In this document: positions 38,676 through 48,008 of the stretch, one piece after another
Numbering within the stretch: position 1 is the first letter of the stretch
Layout of the letters: every line of letters begins with the position of its first letter
NCBI RefSeq assembly: GCF_000018585.1
Contig: NC_009976.1
Location: forward strand, 124,001-188,000
Source of the DNA: Prochlorococcus marinus str. MIT 9211
Lineage (GTDB): Bacteria > Cyanobacteriota > Cyanobacteriia > PCC-6307 > Cyanobiaceae
Direction: 5' to 3'
DNA: 64,000 bases
The notes under the pieces: model-generated
Database searches by the model: none
Told to the model about the DNA's origin: nothing
Seen by the model: the letters and a program-made list of their open reading frames with translations, nothing else
Position numbers and translations under genes: made by a program

Positions 38676-39566
38676 TTGCCGATTGACGGATTAAAAACAG
38701 CACCACAGTCAGGCGCAAGGCTTGCCATTCGCCTAATACAAGATGCTGTAGAGAAAGGTGAAATTGACCCTTGGGATGTTGATGTAATTCCAGTGATTGA
38801 TGGTTTTTTAGATCAATTAAGGCAGAAGATACAAAGTCCAAGAAATATTTCTTCTTCAATAGCCTATAGGGGGGGTACCTTTGAAAAAGATTTATCAGAT
38901 AGTAGTGAGGCATTTCTTGCTGCTTCTGTCTTAGTTGGCTTGAAAGCTGAAATTCTGGAATCGGAAACTTTCCCTCCAGAATCTGATTTCGACGATATGG
39001 ATGATGGTAGTTTTGCTGACCAAGAATGGATTGATCCTAAATTAGATCTTCCCAGATATCCTGAACGACATTTATATAGACGACCAGTTGCGCCCCCTCC
39101 ACTGCGACGATCAATCTCTTTAGCAGAATTAATTGAGCAATTGGAAGCCATTGCAGAAACAATAGAATCTGATGAATTAAATATTCGAAGGAAAAGACGG
39201 GAAAAGAGATTTAGTGATAAACAAATAATTCAACAAGTCAGCTCACTGGCACATCGCGAAAAACTTCCAGAGACAACTGCTGCATTGGGGGTTTTTTTGA
39301 ATAGTTGTGAAGAAGCTCTTAATTGGGTAGATTTTGAATTCTTGGTCGAACTATGGAAAGGTATAGCTAGTCAGGAATTAGATTCTGATCGCGTTGGCGT
39401 TTTTTGGGCATTGTTATTTTTATGTTCTCAGGGCAAAGTTGAGCTTCAACAAGACAATTCTTTATTTGGCAAGCTAAAGCTTAAAAGGATTCTCGCACCT
39501 GGAACTATTGCTCAACTACCTCTGAAAACATTTGACGTGACAGCTGTTGCTCCGGCCGCGGCTTAG
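38676..39566 (+). CDS. scpA: Segregation and condensation protein A
   Basis: Kleisin-type partner of SMC and ScpB in chromosome condensation. The 296-residue protein has ARLAIRLIQDAVEKGEIDPW and VDVIPVIDGFLDQL at the N-terminus, the helical SMC-binding part, and a C-terminal winged helix with VGVFWALLFLCSQGKVEL. The middle (about 100-150) is acidic and Pro-rich. Start TTG 38676, as no ATG occurs before the conserved region. Confidence 0.85.
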   Translation: MPIDGLKTAPQSGARLAIRLIQDAVEKGEIDPWDVDVIPVIDGFLDQLRQKIQSPRNISSSIAYRGGTFEKDLSDSSEAFLAASVLVGLKAEILESETFPPESDFDDMDDGSFADQEWIDPKLDLPRYPERHLYRRPVAPPPLRRSISLAELIEQLEAIAETIESDELNIRRKRREKRFSDKQIIQQVSSLAHREKLPETTAALGVFLNSCEEALNWVDFEFLVELWKGIASQELDSDRVGVFWALLFLCSQGKVELQQDNSLFGKLKLKRILAPGTIAQLPLKTFDVTAVAPAAA

Positions 39567-39623
39567 TAGTAGGTGTAAATATCAGTCTATTTTGTCTTAG
39601 TTAATGAGGGACCTAAAACGCCT

Positions 39624-40802
39624 ATGAAGGCGATGATCTTGGCTGCAGGCAAAGGAACACGAGTACAGCCAATCACTCATGTGATTCCAAAGCCAATGAT
39701 TCCAATTCTTCAGAAACCCGTTATGGAATTTCTGTTGGAACTTCTTAAGGAGCATGGTTTTACAGAAGTCATGGTCAATGTTTCACATTTGGCTGAAGAG
39801 ATTGAGAATTATTTTAGAGATGGACAGAGGTTTGGAGTTGAGATTGCTTATAGCTTTGAAGGACGTATAGAAGATGGAGAGTTAATTGGAGATGCTCTAG
39901 GCTCTGCTGGCGGGTTAAAAAAAATTCAAGATTTCCAGGAATTTTTTGATGATACTTTTGTTGTTTTATGTGGCGATGCGCTTATTGATTTAGACCTTAC
40001 CCAGGCAGTTAGACGGCATAAGGAGAAAGGAGCCTTAGCAACTTTGATCACTAAGAGAGTTCCTAAAGAACAAGTCAGCAGTTATGGGGTAGTGGTGACT
40101 GATGAAAATGATCGAGTTAAAGCATTCCAAGAAAAACCATCCTTAGACAATGCATTAAGTGAGACTATTAATACAGGCATATATCTCTTTGAACCTGAGA
40201 TTTTTAAACATATTCCCTCAAATAAACCGTTTGATATTGGTTCGGATCTCTTCCCTAAGTTAGTTGAAATGGAGGCTCCTTTCTATGCTTTGCCAATGGA
40301 CTTTGAGTGGGTTGATATTGGGAAGGTACCAGATTATTGGAGAGCTATTAGGAGTGTCCTCTTGGGAGACGTTCGCCAAGTGGATATCCCAGGTAAGGAA
40401 GTGAGGCCTGGAGTTTTTACTGGACTTAATGTTGCCGCAAATTGGGACAAGATAAAAGTTGATGGCCCTATTTATGTAGGCGGCATGACAAGAATTGAAG
40501 ATGGTGTAACCATTATTGGACCTTCAATGATTGGACCTAGTTGTTGTATTTGCGAAGGAGCTACTATTGATAATTCAATTATTTTTGATTATTCACGTAT
40601 TGGCTCAGGAGTTCAGTTGGTAGAAAAACTAGTTTTTGGCCGATATTGCGTAGATAAAAATGGCGATCATTTTGATTTGCAAGAAGCAGCGCTAGATTGG
40701 CTAATTACTGATGCTAGAAGGCAAGACTTAGGAGAGCCCTCTCCGCAGCAAAAGGCTATGGCTGAGCTTCTAGGAACAGACCTTATTGGTTCAATTTCTT
40801 GA
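39624..40802 (+). CDS. Sugar-1-phosphate nucleotidyltransferase (GDP-mannose pyrophosphorylase-like)
   Basis: Protein of 392 residues: nucleotidyltransferase domain (1 to about 235) with AAGKGTRVQPITHVIPKPM, LCGDALIDLDL (metal-binding Asp), INTGIYLFEPE and FEWVDIGK, then a left-handed helix region (about 255-350: GPIYVGGMTRIEDGVTIIG) as in ManC/GMPP-type enzymes. It should make a nucleoside-diphosphate sugar for envelope polysaccharide or glycosylation; GDP-mannose versus glucose-1-phosphate specificity is not clear. Its end overlaps metF tail to tail by 20 bases. Confidence 0.85.
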   Translation: MKAMILAAGKGTRVQPITHVIPKPMIPILQKPVMEFLLELLKEHGFTEVMVNVSHLAEEIENYFRDGQRFGVEIAYSFEGRIEDGELIGDALGSAGGLKKIQDFQEFFDDTFVVLCGDALIDLDLTQAVRRHKEKGALATLITKRVPKEQVSSYGVVVTDENDRVKAFQEKPSLDNALSETINTGIYLFEPEIFKHIPSNKPFDIGSDLFPKLVEMEAPFYALPMDFEWVDIGKVPDYWRAIRSVLLGDVRQVDIPGKEVRPGVFTGLNVAANWDKIKVDGPIYVGGMTRIEDGVTIIGPSMIGPSCCICEGATIDNSIIFDYSRIGSGVQLVEKLVFGRYCVDKNGDHFDLQEAALDWLITDARRQDLGEPSPQQKAMAELLGTDLIGSIS

Positions 40803-41712
40803 CATTGGCTTGATCAAGGATTTGCGGGATCAAATGTTCTGCTCTTATAGCCATTATATGAACTCCTTTCGTTATCCCTAAGAAACTTTTCACTTGCTCC
40901 GCTGCGATTGTGATTCCTTCTTTTATTGGCTCATGAGCATTGTCTAATCTTGCAAGAATTGAATTGGGTATACATGCACCTGGTACGACTTTGTTGATAA
41001 ATGCAGCATTTTTTGCAGATTTCAATAAGAAAACTCCTGCCAGGACAGGGAATTCAAGAGGGTCTGCAATTTCTTTGGAGAAACGTTCTAACACTCTTGA
41101 GTTCATAACCATTTGAGTCTGTAAGAATTGCGCTCCAGCAAGCTTTTTTCTTTCCAGTCTTTTGAGCAGGCTATTGAGATTCTTACAGTTGGGGTCAGCT
41201 GCTGCACCTGCAAATAATGCAGTTCTTCCATTAGGTAATTGCCCTTGCACAGGATCTTCTCCTCTATTTAATGCAGCAACTTGCTTTAGTAGTTGTACGG
41301 ATTCGAAGTCATGAACAGGCCTAGCATTTGGTTGATCACCAGCTTTGACAGGATCTCCAGTAAGACAAAGCACGTTTTTAATACCAAGAGCATGCGCTCC
41401 AAGTATTTCCGCTTGTAAACCGATTCTGTTCTTATCTCTACATGCTATTTGAAGTACTGGTTCCAGGTTTGCCTCTAAAAGTAATTTACAAACAGCAAGA
41501 CTGCTCATTCGCATAATTGCTCTACTCCCATCTGTCACGTTGAGGGCATGAACCCTGTCGGAAAGTTTGGAAGCCATTGCAATGGCATGTGATGGGTCCC
41601 CACCTCGAGGGGGCATTATCTCAGCTGTAATTGCTGCGCCTTCGGATTCGAGGGCATATTGAAGAACAGAATCCAATTGTTTTCTAATGAGATAATTACT
41701 ATCGCTTATCAA
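40783..41712 (-). CDS. metF: 5,10-methylenetetrahydrofolate reductase
   Basis: FAD enzyme (309 residues, MTHFR barrel) that makes 5-methyl-THF for methionine synthesis. Conserved parts: AITAEIMPPRGGDPSHAI at the start, LNVTDGSRAIMRMSSL, GIKNVLCLTGDPVKAGD around 110-130, and QFLQTQMVMN. Start is 47 bases from the divergent PedR-like gene. Confidence 0.88.
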   Translation of the reverse strand: MISDSNYLIRKQLDSVLQYALESEGAAITAEIMPPRGGDPSHAIAMASKLSDRVHALNVTDGSRAIMRMSSLAVCKLLLEANLEPVLQIACRDKNRIGLQAEILGAHALGIKNVLCLTGDPVKAGDQPNARPVHDFESVQLLKQVAALNRGEDPVQGQLPNGRTALFAGAAADPNCKNLNSLLKRLERKKLAGAQFLQTQMVMNSRVLERFSKEIADPLEFPVLAGVFLLKSAKNAAFINKVVPGACIPNSILARLDNAHEPIKEGITIAAEQVKSFLGITKGVHIMAIRAEHLIPQILDQANVKKLNQ

Positions 41713-41759
41713 ACAGCCTAGTTTGCGTAATATGAATTAAATGAGTTTGTAGGGAGGGC

Positions 41760-42032
41760 ATGTTTTCAGGGGATTTCGCTAATTCAGGTCAAATGTCACT
41801 CTCAGCTAGAGAGATGGAGATTATTGACTTAGTTGCTGATGGCTTAACAAATCAAGAGATAGCTCAAAGGCTGACTATTAGTAAAAGAACGGTAGATAAC
41901 CATGTGAGCAATATGTTTACTAAAACAGGGTCTAAGAATCGGGTAGCTCTTTTAAATTGGGCTATGGATCATGGGAAAATTTGTCGAGATGGCTTTAATT
42001 GTTGTTCTTTGCCTGACGAGGACGATCCCTAA
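41760..42032 (+). CDS. LuxR-type stand-alone regulator, PedR-like
   Basis: Protein of 90 residues made of a LuxR/GerE helix-turn-helix alone (about 13-70: LSAREMEIIDLVADGLTNQE, RTVDNHVSNMF) plus a short tail with Cys75, Cys81 and Cys82. It resembles the small redox-responsive regulator PedR (Ssl0564) of Synechocystis, which responds to photosynthetic electron flow and thioredoxin through a C-terminal cysteine. No receiver domain. Its end overlaps the small unknown gene on the minus strand by 38 bases. Confidence 0.75.
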   Translation: MFSGDFANSGQMSLSAREMEIIDLVADGLTNQEIAQRLTISKRTVDNHVSNMFTKTGSKNRVALLNWAMDHGKICRDGFNCCSLPDEDDP

Positions 42033-42192
42033 GCCAACGATTCTTAGAAGTTTCTTTAATATTGGATTCTGGTAGGTCCATTAAGGAATATTCATCTTTT
42101 CGAAGATCAAGGAGCTCTGCATATGCAATACAAGCCTCTATGTCATTGCATGAGACGCGAAGAATACCGTCGATGTCATATAAACCAAACAA
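41995..42192 (-). CDS. Small conserved-looking unknown protein
   Basis: Frame of 65 residues (MFGLYDIDGILRVSCND at the start, acidic middle, basic Asn/Arg tail). The start reads like a picocyanobacterial small protein that I have seen annotated as hypothetical, and no other gene explains the space between the PedR-like gene and the CYTH gene. It overlaps the PedR-like gene tail to tail. Function unknown; could be spurious. Confidence 0.5.
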   Translation of the reverse strand: MFGLYDIDGILRVSCNDIEACIAYAELLDLRKDEYSLMDLPESNIKETSKNRWLRDRPRQAKNNN

Positions 42193-42280
42193 TTCCGACT
42201 CTCCTCAGCTTTTGCTGATTGATGGCCGATAATTACTCGACTTGAAATATAAAGACAATCTAAAGTACTTTTGCTCTTTT

Positions 42281-42781
42281 TTACAAATCTGCCAATTTTT
42301 TGCGATCCTCTTGAGGCCATTTAGATAAAGGAAATTTTGCGAGGGCAGCATTACTCCATTGCTTTTGCCCGGTCAATTCTTTGCCACACCAATCTGGAAT
42401 CATTACATCCAATTCAGGCGCTTCTAATTCGACTTCAGCAATAACTAAAGGCGAGTTTTCATTTTTAAAGCAATCAACTACCCAAGAGCCTGGATTGAGA
42501 TCAAGAAGATATCTCTGCTTGATGAGCTTGTAGTTGAGTAAATGCCAAATTGATTCAGCATCGTGAATAGGAATCTTGTATTCAAATTCATGACTTTGCA
42601 TTCCCCCCTTAGAATTTTTTATCGTTATATAAGATCTTTGATTGTTAATAATCCTGATTCTTGTAATCCACTCTTGAAAATCAGTTGACAGGTAGCCTTG
42701 GCGAATTTTTATGCATTTTTTTATCAATACTTGCCATTCTTTATTCTTAACAAGAAACCTTCTTTCCGTTTCAATGGACAT
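42281..42781 (-). CDS. CYTH-domain (triphosphate tunnel) protein
   Basis: Protein of 166 residues starting SIETERRFLV, the ExE signature of CYTH/triphosphate tunnel enzymes, with the basic residue shifted (ETERR rather than ExExK). Alternating strands with charged residues (RIRIINNQRSYITIK, HEFEYKIP, VIAEVELEAPE) fit the tunnel lining. Family members cleave inorganic triphosphate or make cAMP or thiamine triphosphate products; triphosphatase is the likeliest in bacteria. It lies 11 bases downstream of nadK. Confidence 0.82.
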   Translation of the reverse strand: MSIETERRFLVKNKEWQVLIKKCIKIRQGYLSTDFQEWITRIRIINNQRSYITIKNSKGGMQSHEFEYKIPIHDAESIWHLLNYKLIKQRYLLDLNPGSWVVDCFKNENSPLVIAEVELEAPELDVMIPDWCGKELTGQKQWSNAALAKFPLSKWPQEDRKKLADL

Positions 42782-42792
42782 TTATTTGTTGT

Positions 42793-43704
42793 CTAGAAAA
42801 AATTATTTTGATTTGACAAACTACCTGCCCAATGAAGCTTTTGAGTAAGAGTTCTGTAATAAGAAGGACTTTGATCCAGTATTAACATTTGTGCGTGATG
42901 CCTAGCTTTTTGAATTAAGCATTGATCTCCAGGTTGAATCAATTCACTACTCACTCCGTCTTGCCATAGTTTTACTCGGCGGCTTAGATCTCCTATTGGC
43001 TTAATGGTTAGTTTTGAACCTGATGGTACAACTATTGGCCGACTAGACAGACTCATAGGACATATTGCACTAACAACTATTGCTTCAATTCCAGGATGAA
43101 GGATTGGCCCGCCAGTTGCCATTGCATAAGCAGTGGACCCTGTAGGGGAAGAAATAATTAGTCCATCACCTTTATATCGATCGACTGCTTCATCGTCTAT
43201 AAGAAGCTCTAGAGAACATGTCGGAGAGGTTTCATCATGGTAAGAGCGAAAATAAAAATCATTTAAAGCCCAATAATTTTTTCCTCCTTTATATTTATTG
43301 CTTTTATCTGAGTTGCTAAGGTTCGCTTGAAGCATCATTCTTCTTTCAATTGCGAACTGGTCCTCTCTAACCCTTTCCCATACTTCGTCATTATTTAATA
43401 GTGATTTATCATGAGTAAGGAATCCAAGGTTACCTCCAACATTAAAACTTAAGATAGGTATTTGATGGATTGCTAGATGTCTAGCTGCACCAAGTACTGT
43501 TCCATCACCCCCAAGCACAATAGCTAAGTCAGGCAACTTGGGTTTCGACGTAGATATTGCTTTTAATTGATTTGTGTCAATGCCACTTTCAAACTTAATT
43601 ACTTCTATTCCTTTAGAATGAAGCTTTTCAAAGCAAAGCAATGATTCTTCTAAGGCATTCTTACTTTTTGCCTTATAAATTATCCAAACTAAATTAAGAT
43701 TCAT
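42793..43704 (-). CDS. nadK: NAD kinase
   Basis: Phosphorylates NAD to NADP with ATP or polyphosphate in the cytoplasm. The 303-residue protein has VLGGDGTVLGAARHL, NVGGNLGFLT and DGLIISSPTGSTAYAMATGG, all signatures of bacterial NAD kinase. It is located 12 bases after ndhE, in a line with the ndh genes whose complex uses reducing power from the NADP pool, and is followed by the CYTH gene. Most cyanobacteria have two NAD kinases; which of the two this is I cannot say. Confidence 0.94.
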   Translation of the reverse strand: MNLNLVWIIYKAKSKNALEESLLCFEKLHSKGIEVIKFESGIDTNQLKAISTSKPKLPDLAIVLGGDGTVLGAARHLAIHQIPILSFNVGGNLGFLTHDKSLLNNDEVWERVREDQFAIERRMMLQANLSNSDKSNKYKGGKNYWALNDFYFRSYHDETSPTCSLELLIDDEAVDRYKGDGLIISSPTGSTAYAMATGGPILHPGIEAIVVSAICPMSLSSRPIVVPSGSKLTIKPIGDLSRRVKLWQDGVSSELIQPGDQCLIQKARHHAQMLILDQSPSYYRTLTQKLHWAGSLSNQNNFF

Positions 43705-43716
43705 AATCTTAATTTA

Positions 43717-44040
43717 TTACCATTTTAATAAGTTAAAACTCTCCATATCAACAGTGGTTCTATTACGATATAGAGAGATTAGGATTGCAAGACCAACTGC
43801 GGCTTCTGCGGCTGCAACAGTGATAACAAAAACTGTAAAAACTTGGCCTCTTATCAGATTCCCATCGATATATGCTGAGAAAGCCATAAGATTAATATTT
43901 ACTGCATTGAGCATTAGTTCAATGCTCATTAAAACTCTGACTGCATTTCTACTATTTATAAGTCCCCAAACTCCTATGCAAAAAAGTACTGAGGCAATAA
44001 TTAGATAATCTTGTAATGGAATCGAATCAGAAGTAAACAT
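43717..44040 (-). CDS. ndhE: NAD(P)H-quinone oxidoreductase subunit 4L
   Basis: Small three-helix membrane subunit (107 residues), NuoK-like. [17 protein letters not shown] contains the conserved membrane Glu, and [21 protein letters not shown] the second. It starts directly after the ndhG stop with no gap and is followed by nadK. Confidence 0.95.
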   Translation of the reverse strand: MFTSDSIPLQDYLIIASVLFCIGVWGLINSRNAVRVLMSIELMLNAVNINLMAFSAYIDGNLIRGQVFTVFVITVAAAEAAVGLAILISLYRNRTTVDMESFNLLKW

Positions 44041-44643
44041 TTATTCAGATGATTGATCAAGTAAGATTTGCTCGTTTGACTTTTCAATGAGGCTTTGATT
44101 AACAGAATCTCCAGTGCCTATATCACTTATTAAAACATCTCTTCTTGCCAAAACTATAGCTCCTATCATTGCCATTAATAATAGAACTGAAGCAAGTTCA
44201 AAAGGTAATAGATAGTCAGTGAAAAGATGTTCCCCTATCCTTTCAGTAGATAATTCACCGATGGAATTTGGTCCAGGGAAGATCCATGGAGTTGTTATAT
44301 CAACACGAAATAAAAGTATTAATAAACCTGTGCATACTCCAGCAGAAAGAATTTTTCTAGTTCTTAATGCTTTGATTGGTTTTAATTCTTCTTTTTTATT
44401 TACCAACATGATTGCAAAAAGTATTAAAACATTTACAGCCCCAACGTAAACAAGGATTTGTGCTGCAGCTACGAAGCTGGCATTTAATAAAAGATATAAT
44501 CCAGCTACGCCCATAAATACCCCTCCAAGTAAGAATGCAGAGTAAACAATGTTATTGAGCAATACAACCCCTAAGGATCCTCCAATTACTATTAATCCAA
44601 GGATGAGAAAACATATTTGCTCTGTGCTAGTTGATATTGACAT
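44041..44643 (-). CDS. ndhG: NAD(P)H-quinone oxidoreductase subunit 6
   Basis: Membrane subunit of 200 residues, NuoJ-like, with five hydrophobic segments. Conserved stretch: ASFVAAAQILVYVGAVNVLI plus FAIMLVNKKEE. The C-terminal tail after residue 165 is polar. Its start overlaps the last base of ndhI. Confidence 0.94.
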   Translation of the reverse strand: MSISTSTEQICFLILGLIVIGGSLGVVLLNNIVYSAFLLGGVFMGVAGLYLLLNASFVAAAQILVYVGAVNVLILFAIMLVNKKEELKPIKALRTRKILSAGVCTGLLILLFRVDITTPWIFPGPNSIGELSTERIGEHLFTDYLLPFELASVLLLMAMIGAIVLARRDVLISDIGTGDSVNQSLIEKSNEQILLDQSSE

Positions 44644-45290
44644 TAAGGTTTATCTCCTTCCTTGAAATTATTAGAACTAGATTCCATTACTTTCTTATCT
44701 GTTGTTTCAGCTTTCATCCAATCTAAGACCTCTTCGGGTAGTTTGCCTGCTCGAGGCTCTGTGGGCAAAACTTCATGAGGATCAAAAACTTTTTCAGGTA
44801 GATATGCAAATTCTCGCAAAGACTTAACTGATGGATCTGTAGTAACACTTGTAGGCAACCTGCCTAATGCAACGTTATCAAAGTTCAAGCTATGTCTATC
44901 AAATGCTGCTAGTTCATACTCTTCAGTCATTGAAAGACAATTTGTTGGACAATATTCAACACAATTTCCACAAAAGATACATACTCCAAAGTCAATGGAA
45001 TAATTTCTAAGCTCTTTTTTCTTGGTTTCTTTATTCATTACCCAGTCAACTACTGGGAGATTGATTGGGCAGACTCGGACGCAAACTTCACATGCAATGC
45101 ATTTATCAAATTCATAATGAATTCTTCCTCTGTACCGCTCTGATGGAATTAATTTCTCGTAAGGGTATTGAACTGTTATCGGTCTGCGACCCATGTGGTC
45201 AAAAGTAACCGCTAGACCTTGTAAGAGGTACTTGCCCGCACTGATTGCATTGCGGGTGTATTCAGTTACTTGTTGAAAGAACCCAGCCAT
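44643..45290 (-). CDS. ndhI: NAD(P)H-quinone oxidoreductase subunit I
   Basis: Fe-S subunit (215 residues) with two 4Fe-4S motifs, [12 protein letters not shown] and [12 protein letters not shown], which carry electrons from ferredoxin to the quinone site. The N-terminus is amphipathic (membrane-facing), and the C-terminal 70 residues are variable, as in other cyanobacteria. Lies 94 bases after ndhA. Confidence 0.96.
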
Positions 45291-45384
45291 TTGATTCTCA
45301 ACTATGTTTGCACCAAGAAGGCATGTTTAAATTTTACAAGCTCTTTCAAATTCATCATAGGTATTATTGCTTAAACAAGCATTA

Positions 45385-46539
45385 TTAGCCGCCAAAGGCT
45401 ATAGGGAATGCAAGTTTCAGTCCTGCAGTCACAAGCAAATTGACTAAACCAATTGGAAGTAAGAATTTCCAGCCAAGATCTAACAATTGATCAATACGTA
45501 CTCGAGGAGTAGTCCATCTAAGAAGTATTGCCAAGAAAACCAATAAATATGTCTTTAGTATTGTCATTACTATTCCTATGGAACCTGTAAAAACTTGTAT
45601 TAAAGGTGCGTCGATATTTTGACCAAGGAATTTAGCTACCCATTCGACAGGGATTGGGAAGCCCCAGCCTCCTAGATAGAGCACTGATACTAGCAATGCT
45701 GATAATACGAGATTTATATAACTGCCAAGATAAAAAAGAGCGAATTTCATACCCGCATATTCTGTTTGATATCCGGCTACTAGCTCTTCCTCGGCTTCTG
45801 GTAGATCAAAAGGTAATCTTTCACATTCTGCGAGTGCGCATATCCAAAAAATTAAAAATCCGATAGGTTGCCTCCATATATTCCAACTTAGAAAGCCAAA
45901 ACTATTTTGTTGATTAACTATGTCAATAGTGCTTAGGGAATTACTCATCATTACAACTGCTAATACTGATAGAGCCAGAGGGATCTCATAACTTATTGAT
46001 TGAGCGGCAGCTCTTAATCCTCCCAATAAAGAGTATTTATTATTTGATGCATATCCGCTCATTAATAAACCAATTGGTTGAATACTACTTAGAGCTATCC
46101 ATAAAAAAATACCTATCCCAACATTGCTAATCAGCAAGTTTTGCCCAAATGGAATAATCAGCCAAGAAAGTATTACTGGAACTAATACTAATATTGGACC
46201 CAATGTAAATAATAAACTATCGGCTTTTGCTGGTATTACATCTTCTTTAACTAGTAGTTTCAGGCCATCTGCCATTGGCTGGAGAATGCCCAATGCTCCC
46301 GCATATTCTGGACCAATTCTTTGTTGCGCTGCTGCGGAAATCTTTCTTTCTAGCCAAACCGTTACCAATACTCCTATCAATGCTGCCGTCAATACCAAAA
46401 GCATTGGCAGTGGTAACCACAGGATATGAGCAAGTTCTTTGGATAGTCCAAACCCTTGAAGGATGCTGTTGAACCCAACTTCAAGATCCAATTCTGTATT
46501 CAATACAGTTCCTAGAACTATTCCAAGGGTAGTGAACAT
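45385..46539 (-). CDS. ndhA: NAD(P)H-quinone oxidoreductase subunit 1
   Basis: NuoH-like membrane subunit (384 residues, eight helices) that joins the hydrophilic arm at the quinone site. Conserved: [53 protein letters not shown] and [14 protein letters not shown]. The first 15 residues before LDLEVGFN look longer than usual; a TTG at 46491 is an alternative start. First ndh gene of the block, 33 bases after gltA. Confidence 0.94.
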   Translation of the reverse strand: MFTTLGIVLGTVLNTELDLEVGFNSILQGFGLSKELAHILWLPLPMLLVLTAALIGVLVTVWLERKISAAAQQRIGPEYAGALGILQPMADGLKLLVKEDVIPAKADSLLFTLGPILVLVPVILSWLIIPFGQNLLISNVGIGIFLWIALSSIQPIGLLMSGYASNNKYSLLGGLRAAAQSISYEIPLALSVLAVVMMSNSLSTIDIVNQQNSFGFLSWNIWRQPIGFLIFWICALAECERLPFDLPEAEEELVAGYQTEYAGMKFALFYLGSYINLVLSALLVSVLYLGGWGFPIPVEWVAKFLGQNIDAPLIQVFTGSIGIVMTILKTYLLVFLAILLRWTTPRVRIDQLLDLGWKFLLPIGLVNLLVTAGLKLAFPIAFGG

Positions 46540-46572
46540 TTCTCGTAGGTACTGAGATTTAATTTAGTCGTA

Positions 46573-47709
46573 TTAATTATTCGACCTTTCGTCTAAAGGG
46601 ATCCACGTTCGCTTTTCCTCCCCTGTATATATTTGAGTAGGTCTAAATATCCGATTGGCACTTAGTTGTTCGCGCCAATGAGCCAACCATCCTGCAACTC
46701 TTGAGATGGCAAAGATAGGGGTAAAAAGATCTTTGGGAATTCCCAATTTTCTGTAAACAAGACCTGAGTAAAAGTCAACGTTTGGAAATATACCTTTGGG
46801 ACCTAAACGAGTAGTTGCTTCTGCTTCAACTGCTTTGGCCACATCGTACATTTCGTCTTTACCAAATCTCGCAAATAATTCTTCTGCGAATTCTTGCAAA
46901 AGAGTGGCTCGGGGGTCTTTTACTTTGTACTCACGATGGCCAAAACCCATTATCTTGCTTTTATTTTTTATCGCATTGTCTAAATATGGTCCTGCTTGGT
47001 CAGGAGTTTTGATTTCTTCTAGCATCGCTATCACATCTTCATTAGCGCCTCCATGTAAAGGACCAGCTAGTGTCCCTACTGCTGAAGCTATTACTGCATA
47101 GGGATCTGTCAGAGTGCTTGCCGTAACGCGCGCGCTGAAAGTACTGGCATTAAGACTATGTTCAGCATGCAAGATTAAACAGCGGTCTAATACTCTGGCA
47201 GCAAGAGGGTCTGGTTCTTGCTCAGTAAGCATATATAAGAAATTAGAAGAGTAAGGCAAATTATCTCTTGGCTGTATTGGGTCTTGACCCTTTCGAATCA
47301 ATTGAAAAGCTGCAACCATTGTTGGTATTTTTGCGATTAATCTCACTACTGCGTCATATACATATTGAGGATCATCAATAGCGCGTCGTGAATAAAAAAG
47401 ACCTAATGAAGCGGCACTGGATTGCAATGCATCCATAGGATGTCCAGACTCCGGGAAACATTTCATCATGTCTCGGACTCGAAAACTAAGTCGACGGTGC
47501 ATTTGGACTTCCTTTTCGAAATTTCTTAATTCATCGGGGTTTGGAAGATTCCCCCAAATCAGTAGATAAGTCGTTTCCAGAAAGCTACTTCTTGCGGCCA
47601 GCTCATCAATTGCATACCCTCGATATCTCAGATGCCCTTCGTTCCCATTAATCTGACAAATGGATGATTGGGTGACAGGGACTCCCTCAAGCCCAGGTCT
47701 TAAAACCAT
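46573..47709 (-). CDS. gltA: Citrate synthase
   Basis: Makes citrate from oxaloacetate and acetyl-CoA, the entry to the incomplete or modified TCA cycle used for 2-oxoglutarate and nitrogen assimilation. The 378-residue protein has the histidines of the active site in LHAEHSLNAS, LHGGANEDV and GFGHREYKV, and Asp in the region NVDFYSG. It precedes ndhA by 33 bases on the same strand. Confidence 0.95.
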   Translation of the reverse strand: MVLRPGLEGVPVTQSSICQINGNEGHLRYRGYAIDELAARSSFLETTYLLIWGNLPNPDELRNFEKEVQMHRRLSFRVRDMMKCFPESGHPMDALQSSAASLGLFYSRRAIDDPQYVYDAVVRLIAKIPTMVAAFQLIRKGQDPIQPRDNLPYSSNFLYMLTEQEPDPLAARVLDRCLILHAEHSLNASTFSARVTASTLTDPYAVIASAVGTLAGPLHGGANEDVIAMLEEIKTPDQAGPYLDNAIKNKSKIMGFGHREYKVKDPRATLLQEFAEELFARFGKDEMYDVAKAVEAEATTRLGPKGIFPNVDFYSGLVYRKLGIPKDLFTPIFAISRVAGWLAHWREQLSANRIFRPTQIYTGEEKRTWIPLDERSNN

Positions 47710-48008
47710 AGTGTTTCTTTCTTGACTATTTTCTATGGCTGAGCTCCTCCAGAATCTTTATATATAAACATACTTCCAAATATAAACTTTATTCGCGAAG
47801 TTCTAGATGGCTTTCTCAGACACTCTGATACTGCTGTCCATATAGCCCTAATTTATTGACTTATAAAAAGCTTATCTCTTGAAATACCAGGGTGTTAAAT
47901 TTCCCCATCATTTTGTCTATCACCATTATCTTTGCTATCAAAGGCATTCTAAGATTATGTGAGAATACTCTTATGGGAACCGCGATTCCATTATGCAAAA
48001 AATATAAA
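47710..48008. other. Gene-free stretch between gltA and the DUF3352 gene
   Basis: About 300 bases without a credible gene. It lies upstream of gltA and downstream of the DUF3352 stop, both minus strand, so on the minus strand it must hold the gltA promoter; I cannot assign boxes. No strong hairpin or repeat seen. Confidence 0.4.

Noticed and set aside
42138-42320. 60-codon minus-strand frame between the small unknown and the CYTH gene
   Set aside because: It overlaps both neighbours in another frame and has no conserved-looking sequence.
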